Source of the DNA: Plectrocnemia conspersa
Taxonomy: Eukaryota > Arthropoda > Insecta > Trichoptera > Polycentropodidae
Assembly: GCA_009617715.1 (NCBI GenBank)
Contig: VTFK01000002.1
Span: 1,674,001-1,738,000 of the forward strand
DNA: 64,000 nucleotides
Direction of reading: 5' to 3'
Of this stretch, positions 34,135-47,400 are shown in pieces (the first letter of the stretch is position 1; each line of letters begins with the position of its first letter). Position numbers and translations under genes: made by a program. The notes under the pieces are model-generated. The model searched no databases, was not told the origin of the DNA, and saw nothing but the letters and a program-made list of their open reading frames with translations.

Positions 34135-35307
34135 CTATCGAAGATGAATATCAGGTTTTCCTTTGAGGATTGATTCATTCTGACTCGGCAACATTGATCC
34201 GTTTTGTTGCCATAATTCAATTGCCTTATTTGCTATAACTTCTTGAGTTTCTTCCGGAACATCAAGTACATATTTTAAAACTTGTTCAGTATCTCTGCAT
34301 TTCATGATACAATTTTTAAAGGCTATGAACAAGACTATAGCTACAAACCCTAATATCGAAGATGATCCTCCACATATTTTATCCCATATCCTAAAAAAAT
34401 ATATAAATTATACTACAACCTTATGTTTATTTGGATTTTATATTAACAAGTTATTATATCAATACTTTGCTAGTGCCGACTCTTCTAATATTCCAGCAAA
34501 ACAGCAATTAAACCATTTCTCAATTGGCAGATTATCCAAAATGTTTTTATCAATTAAATATCTAAAATTACATATTATTTAATCATTACAATAAACATAA
34601 CGTCAGCATTTAATAATAATAATACCTATATAGGTCTTGATCTTCTTTCTCTAATAAGTTTTTTGTTAATTCTACTAATCTAGGTATATCTTTAGTAAAT
34701 TGTTCAGTTATGTGATAAAATCCTTTTGCAAGCCAATATACGTCTACATCATCGTCATACATCTGTAGAAGACTTTCCACTAGTGGTGCCAAACCGCAGT
34801 CTATTTGCTATAAACAAACATCAATAAGAATCGCATTTATATAATAATAAAATCTTATATTATAACGAACCTGTAGATTAAAATCATAATAAAGCTTCCC
34901 TGATTCCAACATGAACATCGCGGAGAAAACGCGCGATTTCGGCGTATCGTTATCGACGATTCGCATAATTTTCAATGCATGTAATAGATCGTTATATTGC
35001 GCTTGGCGCTGCTCCATCACAAAGTGATGCGAATCGGTAAAAGCTGGTAAAATACCTAAAAATATATTAATAATTGTCACAGTGTACTGATAATTAAATC
35101 ATTAATGACTGAATTACCTAACTGAACCTTCCATAATATGTTTCTGTAAGTCGCAGGGATTGTAAATCTAATGCAAAACTGTTTCAGTTTTGATTTGTCC
35201 CATGGAGTCTCTTTGAGTAAAATTTCTAGGGATTTCTTCTCTTCTACGCTTCGGCAACCCACTTTTTCGTAATATGATGATCTGAAGTTTCTCTCGTCTG
35301 TTGCCAT
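34135..35307 (-). CDS. TBC1D7: TBC1 domain family member 7 (TSC complex subunit)
   Basis: Five minus-strand exons join in frame: 35307-35118, 35055-34871, 34807-34626, 34561-34466 and 34390-34135 (stop TAG), giving 302 residues against 293 in human. All introns are GT-AG and 62-75 bases long. The N-terminus ([20 protein letters not shown]), the core [37 protein letters not shown] and the C-terminal [18 protein letters not shown] with NKAIELWQ follow vertebrate TBC1D7 throughout. TBC1D7 is known as the third subunit of the TSC1-TSC2 complex, which restrains Rheb and mTORC1. It shares its 3' intergenic space with the convergent unknown gene, and the NAT8-like gene lies 1.6 kb upstream on the same strand. 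No disabling change was seen. Confidence 0.96.
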
Positions 35308-36896
35308 CGTGTATATATAAATTATTATGAGTTATAATGTGACAGTGACAGTTGGATACATATGTTCGGACGTTAGTTTTTTTGGTCTTAAGCGACAATT
35401 TTTGTCCATAGTTAAACGCGTTGCAAAAATTATTATATTTTATAAAATCATTTTTTAACTACACGTGTAAAAAATACAATTTTAGCAACACGCTAAAGCA
35501 AAAATTTAAAAAAAATTAAATTATTTCTAATAAATATTATTATTTATCCAATTTTTTTTGTATTCTCAGTTTACAGTAAAAATTTATAATAAATACTCAG
35601 AAAATACTTTCTATTATTATAGTAATTAAAGTTACTGTATGTGATTGTCTTTCGGGTTAACTTAAAAGGTAATAACGCAGATAGTATAAATGTTTTGTTT
35701 TAGAATAGCAGTTTTTTTGTCATCATTGCAAAAGAAACATTATTACAATTTCAGCTCAGTTTTGTTTCATTTTATTCGTGTAACAGCCCACCTTTAAAGC
35801 TATCAATGGGCTATAAAAAAGATTTACAATATTGCATGTTATAGGAATTAAAAATTTAAATAATGCAATTACTCCCATTGAGAAAAAGTTGGCGGTTTTT
35901 TTATTTTTCTGCGCGCTTGACCTTCTTGAGTATATCGTCGTAGCGGAGCTTGGAAGGACCGGTGAAAGGCAACGTACATTTTTAAACGCGTTCATTCAAA
36001 CAATAACCGTACAATCGTTTACAATAAATATTATCGAGCGAAATTGCAATTCTACGACCAGTCGACCAAAACGACGACGACTTTAAATCACGGAGCGCTG
36101 CTGGTCATCACGGTCAAATGTCGTAAAAACAAATTGCTAGGCACGTTTTAAGTAAATCAGAACACATGCATATTTGGGATAATAAGCATCTCAAGACCAC
36201 GGTGGATGTAAACAATTGACTGACTCCATGAGAGCTTGCAGAAAGTTTGAATATTGACTATTCTTATGTTCGATAAGTCTCCATGAGCTGAGGATAGTTT
36301 TTAAGCTATTATTTTATTATAATGGTTACATAAACAACTTGCATTCCTATAAAACAATGTTATTTGTGTATATTAGTAAAAATAAATAAAGTAAAAAATC
36401 ATATTAATATATTTATTTTTCATTTAAAAATGTATAAAATATTTCAATATAGTACATATTCATACATACATGTACAAACATTATCAAAAAAGATTTCAGT
36501 ATCAAATTATTAATTATTGTTGTAAAACATATGTTAATTAATTTTATACTAAGCCAATGTAATATATGAAAATAAGACAGAGAATTAAAATATAAAATAC
36601 ATAAACACATACGAAATATTCTAAATATCACAGCATTAATAGTATATTGTATGATTATTTATGCAAAAGTCATAAATTTAAAAAAAATTGTTCCCAACAT
36701 TATTCACATAATTATTTTAAAACTTATAAATGTACAAAATACCATAATAAAAACAATTGTAAATTAATACAAAAATACTGTATTAAGGAACAAAAACATT
36801 AAATTTATTATCTTTCTCATTCTTTAAATATAATTATTGAATTATTTTTTAATATATGTACATCATAAGATCTTGTATACATTATCAAGTGCAACA
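35308..36896. other. Region between TBC1D7 and the acetyltransferase gene
   Basis: It holds the TBC1D7 5' end and promoter (just above 35307). A modestly GC-richer patch at 35910-36120 gives short overlapping frames on both strands without a domain. No additional exon is supported. Confidence 0.4.
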
Positions 36897-37984
36897 TTAA
36901 TATTCATTATTAGCCACGAAATTATAATCTTTATAGATAGTAGGAATTCCCATTTGATACATACCGAATGGAATAAAGCCAAGAATTCTTTTATGATATA
37001 TTTGACTCAGCTTAAACCTAAAAAATACACGTTTTTTAAAAATTATTTATTTGAAACTATAATTAAGACGACCTTACCCAACACTTAAGAATAAAAGCCT
37101 AGCTTCATTTTGAAGATCTGTTATTACCAATTCAACTCCATCGTAACCCCGCCTTTTGGTAAAATCGTACACATGTTTTACCAATGTTGTAGCTATTCCT
37201 TTTCTTTGGTATCTAAATTACATATAATTATCTATTAGTATTATAACCATGTAACTTAATTTAAATAATATAATCTTTTAGATTCCTACTTTGAATCGAC
37301 TGATAAACCGTACATCCACAGTTTGTTTATAGGTCCAAAATGATCTCTCACCATTACAATGCCGATGACCTAATTGAATTTGAAAATTCAAATAATAAAA
37401 ATATTTACAATAATAAATAAAAATATTAAACCTTCTTTTTCAAGCCAGATTTATCGAAATCTTCTTCCTTAAATTCTGATTCGTTTATTATTGTATATTT
37501 ATAATCTTGTGGATCAGCAGTCATAAAATAAGGTTCATATACTTCAGCAATCCAACAGCTCATCGGTTCAATCTTACAAAACCAAACATGATTAATACAA
37601 AAAATAATATAACACTTATTGATTTTGTTCATACAGTTGCCAATTCCAGAGATTTCATTAAATGATAGCCGTAAGTGGATAGATAAACTAAAATTGCAGT
37701 AAGTGGAACAGTGGATATGCACCATCCGACAGGAAATCGCAAAAATATAAAAAATACAGCAGCCAGCAAAACCATTAGTTGGATAATATTCTAAAGAAGT
37801 GAAAAAACAAATTATTACTTATTAAAATCTTGCTTCATAATCAAGTTTTACATTAAAATACCTCTTTGAATAAAAACGAGAAAAATGCCGAGTTTATGTG
37901 ACTCATAATTGTGCTTTTCAATAGGTCTCGACCGACGAGAGCCGGCGCCGATCTTATCACCACTATTCGATTCGTTGAATTCAT
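36897..37984 (-). CDS. Membrane-anchored N-acetyltransferase, NAT8/camello-like
   Basis: Six minus-strand exons join in frame: 37984-37862, 37790-37635, 37572-37432, 37369-37290, 37212-37078 and 37017-36897 (stop TAA), giving 251 residues. All introns are GT-AG and about 60-75 bases long. Exon 2 encodes a hydrophobic anchor (QLMVLLAAVFFIFLRF and ILVYLSTYGYHL), as in NAT8 and camello proteins. Exon 3 has SCWIAEV, exon 4 VIGIVMVRDHF and WMYGLSVDSK, and exon 5 the acetyl-CoA loop QRKGIATTLVKHV (Q/R-x-x-G-x-A) with YDGVELVITD. The last exon supplies the GF of the SVGF motif. The family acetylates cysteine conjugates or lysines at the ER/Golgi; the substrate here is unknown. The frame is intact. 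Confidence 0.93.
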
Positions 37985-40020
37985 GTTAAAGTGTATAAAA
38001 TATCTTATAAATGTGTAAAAAAATCAGAATAATCAACTGAGCAGAAAAGCTGTTTTGATTGACGAAGTGACAGTAACTTATATTATAAAATGTGGCCATA
38101 ACGCCATTATTTTTGTCACAGTAAATGTTAAAATAATACTTTATTATAAAATAAATATTTAAACAGTAAAAGCGGTAATTATAATTACAAACTGTATCCT
38201 CCCCACCTTAAATACACTATTGTGAAAATATTTATTTTAGTTTATAAATGTAAAATCTCTCATTTATATCAATAAACATAAAATTATACTAAACAGAAAA
38301 TTTATTTCGTCAAACAAAAAAACAAAGTCGTTACAGGCAGGACGTAATAAATGTTTTTGATATGCTTCTTCGAACGGGACAATTTATTTTGTCACGGTAA
38401 TGCATGAGCCATCGTAATACAAGTTTATATTCTATTTATATGTTCCACTGCCTTTTTGTATATAATAATTTTTGTAATGTAACTAACGAGATTCAAGTAA
38501 TAGTGATGGCGAAATAATAAGCCCAATAAACAAAAAACGAAAACGTCTTATAACTTCATCAGTCATAATTAGATAGTGATTATAAATATGCTACCGATGT
38601 ATGTAATAATCGTGAAACTAAAGATGACGAAAAATAAAACAGCACCGGGAATATTCAGGATGAAAAATGATAAAATTTAAAAAAGGTCATGTTGATCATG
38701 ATCTTTTTTAAATTTTATTTTTATATTTTTCAAATTGTTTTATTACATTTTTCTGGGTAAATGTAGCATAAATCTTAAAGAGAGAAACGGATAACTTTTT
38801 TGTAAGATTTTTGATGGTCTTTTGATCTGCTTTAATACGAAGCTGACGCGAACGTAAAACCGAAAATACGTGCTTTAGCTTATATCGTGATTGGACCATG
38901 TTGAGACTGCATCCATTCGGCTATAAAGAGCTTACATTACTGTGCTTACTCGGTTTAGAATAGCTAGAAACTAGATTGCGTTCCTTCCGCCAGATAAAGA
39001 CTGCCCGTTTAGCCAGAAAGAGGTGGAGACAAGGCTGCGCCTTTGCAGTTATGAGTCGATGACGAGCTAAATACGGGGTTGTAAAAAACCGATATATTTT
39101 TAATGAGAAATAGCAGTTAGTGGGTGAAATATTTAAAAAAAATCACGTTGCTTTAAATTATCCATTGAATTTTTGATTATTGTACGAGTAAAATATATTT
39201 TTTTTGTGGAAAGTTTTGTAGTACACGAGTTTGCAATAAAATATTTAGCAATGTATATTTTCAGAATAAATAAACAAATTTTATTAATAAAATGGAATTT
39301 GTTGTTGACACACTCATAAGCCCGCACTGTTAAGATAAACAAGCCGCATTGGTGTTTTCAATTAAAATATATTTAATTTTTAAGCTAGGTAGTCGATTGT
39401 TAACCGTGGTTACATTGATTTCATATTTGGCATTTATAACTTATTTGCTTAAAATATATACAATGTGGTACACGTTAAACCATTAAGCGTTATTAAAAAT
39501 ACAACCATATTCACAAATAATTTTGGCTTTGAAATATAGTGGTGACGAGAGTTGATACTGAATGTATATACATCAAGTTGTGTATCACTGATTTCGGTGA
39601 CAATTGTAAATCACACAACAATAAGCTGCTACGAATATTTAATAGTGTACTAGTAGAAACACGTATTTTAAGAGATTTACAATTAATGTTATAACTTACA
39701 ATATATACAAATATCATAAAATATGTAAATAGGCAAAAAATTTTTTTTAAAAAAAAGTACGTTTCTGTTAGCTAATTTCTAGATGTATAAGTTCTCAAAA
39801 GAATGCAACTATAAATGCTATCAGATATAATATTATAGATGCGATATTTTGCAAAAATAAAAAAAAAGTAAATATAAAGATATGTGTCTTTATGTATTGG
39901 TAAGGCGATTTCCATAATTGGTGTCACATTTTTTAACCCCCCATATGGCACAAGATGTCACAATGCGTTGAGCTTGTGGCATCATCTATAAAGGTCGACT
40001 AACATAACGAAAAGAGAGAT
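37985..40020. other. AT-rich stretch between the NAT8-like gene and GOLGA7
   Basis: It contains a 45-nt hairpin (38672-38716) and a minus-strand 63-codon frame (38899-38708) rich in Lys/Arg with a coiled-coil look. No supported gene was found. Confidence 0.4.
38672..38716. repeat. 45-nt hairpin
   Basis: 20-nt arms (38672-38691 and 38697-38716) pair with one mismatch around TTGAT. Confidence 0.75.
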
Positions 40021-40029
40021 AGAGCTGAA

Positions 40030-40038
40030 ATGGGCGAG
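40030..40038 (+). other. Possible alternative first coding mini-exon of GOLGA7
   Basis: ATG GGC GAG is followed directly by the strong donor GTAAGAAC at 40039. Splicing to the GOLGA7 exon at 43033 would be in frame (MGE then IEVQAF) and would replace the 51-residue N-terminal part. No transcript evidence is available in the sequence. Confidence 0.25.
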
Positions 40039-40282
40039 GTAAGAACGTTTTATATTTTGCTTATTCAATATGTAATTTGTAAGTGTTACACTAAATTCAC
40101 TACATTTCAACCAAATGGCCCATCAAAAAGTTAAAATGAAAGGGTTACGGCGATTATTCCGTTGTAAAATTGTAAAAATATAAACTATTGTAATAAAATT
40201 GTAACCAAAACGCCGTTGAGTTACAATCGTCAGCCATAGCTGTCATAAGTACATTTGGGCGAGCGGTGCTCTCGCAGGAGCG

Positions 40283-43200
40283 ATGAGCATGTCCGGAGGT
40301 GGAGGGCCACCGGCGTCTCCCTCGCCGCCGCCCCTCGGAGTGCCCCCATGTCTTAAGGTCTTCGTGCAGAGGGACTACTCGGAGGGTACCTCCGTCAAAT
40401 TCCAGACGAGGTTTCCCACCGAACTGGAGGACAGGGTCAGTGATCTCTTCGCATTCCGACCTTTCTTATTTCAATTTTATTTTATTTTCTATTTTCTATT
40501 TACTCCTTTCGATACTTCAAAGATAAACATTGTTATCAGTTCGATCCACATTTCATCATGGTAATTGTTAGATAATTCGAAGGTTAAATGCCTTGAATTT
40601 TTTTAAATAGTATGCTCGACCATTTCGTAGTTGCAATCAATCATTCTGATTTACCGAATATATGAGAAAAAATAGGAATCTCATATAATGTTCAGTTGAA
40701 AAGAAAAAGTAAATAAATAAAGTAATAATGATGAGAATTTTGACACTACCCAAATTTAGCAATATTTTCAAAAGCGCGATTATACTATGAAATATATATA
40801 TTAGCCAAGATACTCATCACCTGAAGAATTATTTTAATATATTCATACAAGATAATGGTTCTTTTAGCAAATTCGAAAAACCAAAACAAGCCATCATTTT
40901 TTGTATTTCCAAACACAATCTTTGAATTCTAAATATAAATATAAATAAATTTGATAGTTTCTTATCTGTTGATACGCATTCAAACCAAAATGGAAAATAA
41001 TAGTGCAATAGTTTGACGATATCGAGAATTATTGCAAAAATTGTACAATCTGTAGAAAAAAATTAAGTTTTCTATCTTTTAAATTTGTTTTATGTTAAAA
41101 CATTAAGTGACCAGACGTCCCAATTGTGCGGAAATGTCCCGGATTTGCGTTGTTTGTCCATCAAGTATTTTAACAGTAATATAAGTTGTTAAGAAAAATT
41201 CTTATTGAGCTTTTTATGTTTAAATTAATTTTATCTTTACCTTGTACATCAAAATTCAAATATTTAAGTTTGAGTTAACTAAGTTAACTAAGTTGGTCTA
41301 CTAAGAATAATTAATTTAGTAACCATTTGTTGTTTGCTAACCATGTGTGTAACCAGGGCAAATGTACCAAGAAAAGTTACAAAATGTAGTATTTTAACTT
41401 ATTCACAGTAAATATTTCAGGTAATTGCTTGTTGGTTGTATATATTTACATGTAGGTATAAATTGGTTTCGACGAGGGATCTGCTTTGCAATTTATGCAG
41501 AAGTAATGTCACAAATGTCTGCTCTGAAACGAAAAAAAATCATTCAGTCTTTGGCCTTTCAGTGCCACCCTCAGTCGAGCATCGAGATTCTCCTGTTATT
41601 GTTTTCACAAATCTGTTATTGAGAGTTATAATTTTTGTTATGGTTATCATTTTCAACACTGAATATCTCATTAATTATAAAGAAAGATTTTTTACATTAT
41701 TAAAAAATAACAAAAGCGCTTTCCGACACAGGCGCCCAAAATCATAATTACCATTGTTAATTATTATTAGATATACAATTTCAAAAGAACTACAATTTAA
41801 GGCAGTTATGTAGCTGCCTAAAATATAAATAAATTATAGAAAATAAAAAAATTTTAATTTGAAAATTGAATGATTTTAATTTTATAAATGCTATTATTAA
41901 CGAATATAAATTAAAATGATAAATACAGAAATTGGAAATATAAACTAAAAATAAACATTAAAAGTTGTTTATTCTGTAATTATCATGTTCATAAAAAAAA
42001 CAGTTCAAATAATGTACAATACAAAATCATATAATAACTAATTATTTAATTTAAAAAACAAACTTAAATCAAAACAGAATCTGCAAACTGTATCTAGCGA
42101 GGACAATGATTATGAGGACATGAATTATATAAAATAAAATAATTTTAACAATATAAAGTACAATTTATAATAGAAATTATGAATATTAACACTTAACCGA
42201 TGGGGCGGGTAGTACCTCCTCTGATGTTAGGCGACGGGATGGGTAGTGACTACCTTTTATGATTTCTGACTTTTAACGACGGGGTCCAGTAGTATCTACT
42301 GGCAAAAACTAAAGCGTTTTGTGCTGCCATCTATGAATGAATGTTTATACTTTAAAAAAAAAAATATTTCAATGCATAATTATTTTTATTGCCCTGGCTG
42401 ACTTCCCATGTGAGGGACAATCAAAGAGCTCTTTGTATAAACAAGAGATGATAATAAAACTTGACCATAAATTATTTATAAAACTATAAGCATGAAATTT
42501 TTAATTCATGTAAGACCGAAATATAATTTATATATGATAATTCACATAGTTCATTTTATTCACATAATTAATTATTATATATTTTTTAAACTAGAGATGT
42601 AATAAAGTAGAATAAAGCAAATTTTATGATATTAATTATTATTTTATGCAACCCACAGATTATAAACCACTGATAAAATAATCTTCCTACATGGTGGTCT
42701 TAGAGATATTTCATTTTTAGGACACTAGCAGTTCATTTTTCTGCCATTAAATTATTTTTCCACATTTGCCACACAACCTATAACAGTGATGTCAGCAATG
42801 TTTCTAGCGCTATTTATATTAATTAACAGTTGAAGAAAAAACTTATAAAACCTGGCCTTACATTAGCTGAAACTTAACTACATTTTTATCTCAAAAGAAA
42901 TGTCAGTAGTCAATTGTTAGATTTTTGATTCTCCCTAATAGTTTCATTTTTTGTTTAAAACCAAATGCTCGATGGGTTTTAACACTTAATAATAGATATT
43001 TTTGACACAGTTATTATTTATTTATTTTTCAGATCGAAGTTCAAGCATTTGAACATACAATCCATCAACTCAATGCATACTTTGCGGAAGCGGAGAAAGC
43101 TGCATGCAGCACCTATTGCGAGGGTTGTCTCGCATGTTTAACAGCATATCTCATATACATATGTACCGAGACGCATTACGAAAAAGTAAACCATATTTTA

Positions 43201-43398
43201 ATAACCACCGTCATTTAATACTACTCTCTTTAATTTGTTCTGTGATTATTTCAGTGTCTTCGCAAAGTGTCAAAGTTTGTCGCAAGCCAAAATGAGCGAG
43301 TGTATCTTCCGCGTGGCCTTCGCATCACAGACCCGTGCACGCGTGGCCTCCGACTCATAGAAATATCCATATTGGATCGGCCAAGTAACACCACGTGA
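40283..43398 (+). CDS. GOLGA7: Golgin subfamily A member 7 (GOLGA7/ERF4 family)
   Basis: Three plus-strand exons join in frame: 40283-40435, 43033-43185 and 43255-43398 (stop TGA), giving 149 residues against 137 in human. Both introns are GT-AG, of 2597 and 69 bases. After a Gly/Pro-rich N-terminus, [28 protein letters not shown], the helix [17 protein letters not shown] and [20 protein letters not shown] follow the family, then [20 protein letters not shown] and [15 protein letters not shown]. Cys 83 and 86 correspond to the palmitoylated pair of the human protein. The protein is known to bind DHHC enzymes such as ZDHHC9 at the Golgi and form the Ras palmitoyltransferase. ATG at 40289 is an alternative start two codons later. 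Confidence 0.97.
40436..43032 (+). other. GOLGA7 intron 1 with transposon scraps
   Basis: GT at 40436 and TTTTTCAG before 43033 bound it. It holds a GTGACCAGACGTCCC scrap at 41109 (like MITE 2 ends), a short cysteine-bearing frame near 41450-41600 ([10 protein letters not shown]) that may be zinc-finger or transposase debris, and the motif block at 42192-42310. Confidence 0.6.
42192..42310 (+). repeat. Degenerate repeats of a GGGTAGTA/CTAC motif next to TTAA
   Basis: CGATGGGGCGGGTAGTACC, CGACGGGATGGGTAGTGACT and CGACGGGGTCCAGTAGTATC occur in sequence at about 40-60 base spacing, starting beside TTAA. Such sub-terminal repeats next to TTAA suggest a piggyBac-type non-autonomous element. Confidence 0.4.
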
Positions 43399-46300
43399 CT
43401 TCCGCTGTCTCACTCCACCGAGGAATTCTTCATGTAAATATTAGTGTGTGACGACTGTACTGTCCCTCACGCCGCTGCACGCGTAACGACGCCCTCACGC
43501 CGTTCCTCGCTGTGGAAGTCTGTCGATGTTTGTGATGTTGTTGCACTCGTGAACTTTTTCAATAATCGTATTGTTTCGGAGTTATGTTTATATTTGATAA
43601 ATGTATGAGACCTCTAATATGGGTAAAAGTGTTTATATGATTCATATCATTATCTTAGATATATACTAATTTGATGAATGTTTGGAGAGACGAAATTATC
43701 AGGCCTAATTAAAAATGAATATGCAAGGATCCATAATAATTCGATATATTTAAGATTTTACAATTTTTATTTAATCTAAACTATTCCTATAAAATACTTG
43801 AAAAAATGTAACAAACAAGCACTGGTTGTCAATAAACGGCGACATATCTAATTCATATATATAAATCAATATCAATAGCTTAGACAAAGATCAGATATTT
43901 ATGGATATTTCTTTGTGTGTTTAGATTTTTATATTGATTGACACTGCCAATGATATGATTTTATTTACATTTTGATATTAAAGGTCTCGTATGTTATATA
44001 TAAAATGTTTTATCGGTGTCAGGTTTCTAAATTGACTGCTTTGGTTCTAATCTTACTTCATATGCAACTTTTCATTCCATCTTGTGTATTTAAAATACTT
44101 TATAGGCAGTTATATAAATAAAATGCATTTATATCTTATCTAATATCACTTTTGCAAGCATGTCTAGTTTATTTTTTTACACCAGCACACAAATATGTAT
44201 AACTCAAATAATTTATGTGAATTATAATTAAATGATTTTCAGTATATCAGTTATATTAATTTTATATTTACCCACTCTCATGAAAACAATTCATATAATT
44301 TGTAGATAAATTATTAATAATGGATTATCAAAATATACAAACTAATTAAATGTTAAACTCAATGTTCATATTTGTAGTTTGGGAACAAATTAGATTGTAT
44401 TATTTATAGTATCTATCCAATTCATCACTCATAGATTTAGTTAAAAACGTGAAATTAAACACTCTCTATAACTTTAATACATAATTAGATTATTACATTA
44501 TAACATAAGTTGAGATCTATTGTATGCGTACTTTATTATAGAATGTATTAGAAGAAATTCATTTGCATTCATGAAATGACTAATCAACGCTCAATGTTAT
44601 GAAGTTCAACAGGAACTGATTTTTTCAAAGATGATTAATCGTCTATACATATGGAAAGTTTGGCCAAATATTATGTTATGAAAACAACAAATAGATTGTA
44701 CTATTGATGATTCACATTAGAATTGTATTAAACGTATCAGGTGTTATATTCGTATGTAAATACATAAAAATTAACTAATAAATTAATGTCTTCGTAATTT
44801 TATGTATATATATATATAAATAAAGTACGTTTGACAGACTGTTTTTAATTGTATCTTATTATAATACAGAATATCTAAGGTTATTCTCGGTATTGAATGT
44901 TATTTTAAATAAATATATTAAAATATGCATATGTGGTAACACTTTCTATATTTATAGTAACAAAATAAAAATGTAATGTTGATGTGTGTGTTTTATTTAT
45001 TTATATTAATAAAAATATTTTCATGTAAGAGTATGTAAATTAGTATGTATATCTTTAAAACTTTCAAATACACTTACATTTTATTAGATTACCCAATTTG
45101 TTAAAATTTCCAAATGAAACATCCTTGAAGATTCTGTAGGTGAGTGTATTATATAAGATTTTTTAATAAGATGTTGAAATAGATGATGAGGATATTTTAA
45201 TCATCTTACAAAAAAAATACTCAAGGACGTATATAAGATGTTGTATTTGTAACTTCTATGATATAATAATATATTATGTAAATTTTAAGGTACATATGTG
45301 CTTAGTAAGATGCTAATTTTATTTTACTGGTGAATCCACTTATGATTTTCTAGAATAATACATATAAAAATAATTTGTTTATGCTGGAGAGACAGTTCTG
45401 TGTTATATTCTATTCAGTAACATTTTTAGCAAATAATAAAATCAGCGTTACATTAAATTGGGTTCGGTGATCATACATACAAATACTGGTCACAAGGCAG
45501 CTTCTCATGTTTCAACGAAATATTTACAATAAATAAATCAGTAAAAATAGGTTGGCGATAAATATCATCTAGTTGGATTATGATTTTAGAGCATTATAAA
45601 CACTCACTGCAAAAACAATATTGCTGCGACTGAAAATAAACACAAGTTTACAGATAACAAAATGGCTTGAACCGCGCAACGAAAAATTTTCTGTGACTAC
45701 ATTTGCGCATAAATTACGAATTGGCAAAGAGAATCCACTGTCCAGAATTGATGCATAAAAACGCAATGATTAAATTGTAATATACGATGACTAAATAAAG
45801 CCGGTTATAGAAGTTTATGCAACTAGTTTCGTGTTATAATAGAAAGAAGGCTCATTCGTAATGAATGCATTATTCATAAATTTATCAATCTTTTATTTGA
45901 CCCAATAAGATTTGGAACGAGAGTTCGAATTTTTTAATACGATTTATTTTTTATATCCTTATTTTTATCTTATAAATAGGTACATATCATAATGTTCGAA
46001 GATAGCTAATATTTGTTCGTTAATCTTTACTGTTTAATTATACATTTATTTAAATAGTTATACGATGAGCATTTTCATTATGCAAAAGATTTATTACTAA
46101 ACTTAATGATCGTTGACTGGATTTAAATTGCTTAGTATTATAGAATCACTATAATTTAGCGTCACGTCAGTTGACAAAAAACTAATAAGGAAATAAAACA
46201 TATATTCAAGTTTATTTTAATGTGAAAGACGACACCATCTATGAGTACTCAAGGGCATACTTGTGTACAGGAAATAGTATTAATTTGTAGGAAAAATAAC

Positions 46301-46440
46301 ATAAGCATAATATATATTGTTGAAATTATTATTTTTGACTTAAAAAGCACTTAATTTTAAAATTGCTAAAACTGTTTTTAACTTCTTGTTGTGAAACTAG
46401 TAGAAAAAACATTCTACTAGAAGTGAAAGAGCGACTCGTA
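43399..46440. other. GOLGA7 3' UTR and AT-rich stretch
   Basis: The 3' UTR starts at 43399. Several AATAAA hexamers follow (for example near 44819) and the true end cannot be chosen by eye. No further gene was seen up to 46440. Confidence 0.4.
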
Positions 46441-46447
46441 CAACTTT

Positions 46448-46822
46448 GTGACCTTAAAATTTAAGTTTGAGAAAAATGTACGATTAGGTATCTTCTCGCC
46501 GTTGTCATCACTAAGGACTATGATCCTATCTTACATTCGTCCAACAAGCCAATGTATGGTTGAATTGGTTAGCCTTCCTCTTTATTTAATGGGACAAAAA
46601 TATTTATTTACAACTCTTATTTGGAGTTCTAGATATCAGCTTCATTTCCGAGCCAGGACAATTATTCCATATCCGGATTCCGATACAGAAAGTACACATT
46701 CGGAAATAGTGAAATACAACGGGTCGTCCTGTCGAGATTCCAGCGCTTCTTCGGTCGACCATCCATACAATAGACCCCAAGAACCAGCAACTCTTGACTT
46801 GCAGAGCAACACAGAGCAATAA
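46448..46822 (+). CDS. 124-codon open frame, possible terminal exon
   Basis: The last ~60 codons look more protein-like than the surroundings: LHFRARTIIPYPDSDTESTH and then a Ser/Asp/Pro-rich end finishing QSNTEQ. An acceptor-like TTCTAG precedes YQLHFRAR at about 46633, so it may be a terminal exon of a plus-strand gene. No domain is recognised and no upstream exon was found. Confidence 0.22.
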   Translation: MTLKFKFEKNVRLGIFSPLSSLRTMILSYIRPTSQCMVELVSLPLYLMGQKYLFTTLIWSSRYQLHFRARTIIPYPDSDTESTHSEIVKYNGSSCRDSSASSVDHPYNRPQEPATLDLQSNTEQ

Positions 46823-47164
46823 AATATGTACAAATGGTACATCAGAATCAGTGTTCGCCTTGACAACCGTGTCATGGTAGATACATCTATAAAACAACAT
46901 CGGTTTACCACATACATATATATAAACATTTTTATGTTGGTTTTTTAGTCTTACGAGTGCCATTATTGTATCCTTAAACATTAGAAGTAAATAAAACTGC
47001 ATTTGCTTTCCAACTGTCTTATAAATTTATACATATACTATACTTCTAAAATATTATAGGACTACACTCGTAATTATGTTGAGGATGGCATTCTGGGATG
47101 GCAAAAATCACGATTGTATTATTTTCAAAACTGCTTTGTGCAGACTGTTGTAAATAATTTTATG

Positions 47165-47400
47165 CAGTGGCGAAGCTATGGGGGGGGGGGAGGCGGAGGG
47201 GGTGGGCCGCCCCGGGCGGCACTTGCTTGGGGGCGGCATATTCGCAATGGGATCGTCTAGTATGGTTCTTAGCCCTGAATGCACTAAAACATATATACAT
47301 CCACGAATAACAAGAGCTTAATAATAACCAATTTATTATTTTAAGAAATGCTGATTTTATGACCCAGTGAAAAATGTATGGGGGAGGGGCGGTAATTTTA
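47165..47400 (+). mobile_element. hAT-like element fragment, GC-rich end
   Basis: CAGTGGCGAAGCTATGGGGG at 47165 has the CAGTGGCG start common at hAT-type ends, followed by an 11-G run (47180-47190), GGGCGGC-rich sequence and a second GGGGGAGGGGCGG near 47380. Base composition differs sharply from its neighbours. No transposase was seen. Confidence 0.5.

Noticed and set aside
34304..34582. 92-codon plus-strand frame
   Set aside because: It is antisense to TBC1D7 exons 4 and 5, which are clearly the coding strand.
35756..36086. Overlapping frames on both strands
   Set aside because: No domain on either strand; the slight GC rise is not enough to call a gene.
36837..37088. 83-codon plus-strand frame
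   Set aside because: Antisense to the last exons of the NAT8-like gene.
38708..38899. Lys/Arg-rich minus-strand frame resembling THAP/P-element coiled regions
   Set aside because: Too short and no zinc ligands or catalytic motif; the resemblance is generic.
41425..41747. Two overlapping frames with a CNLC motif
   Set aside because: Only one Cys pair and no finger spacing; lies in GOLGA7 intron 1 and looks like transposon debris.
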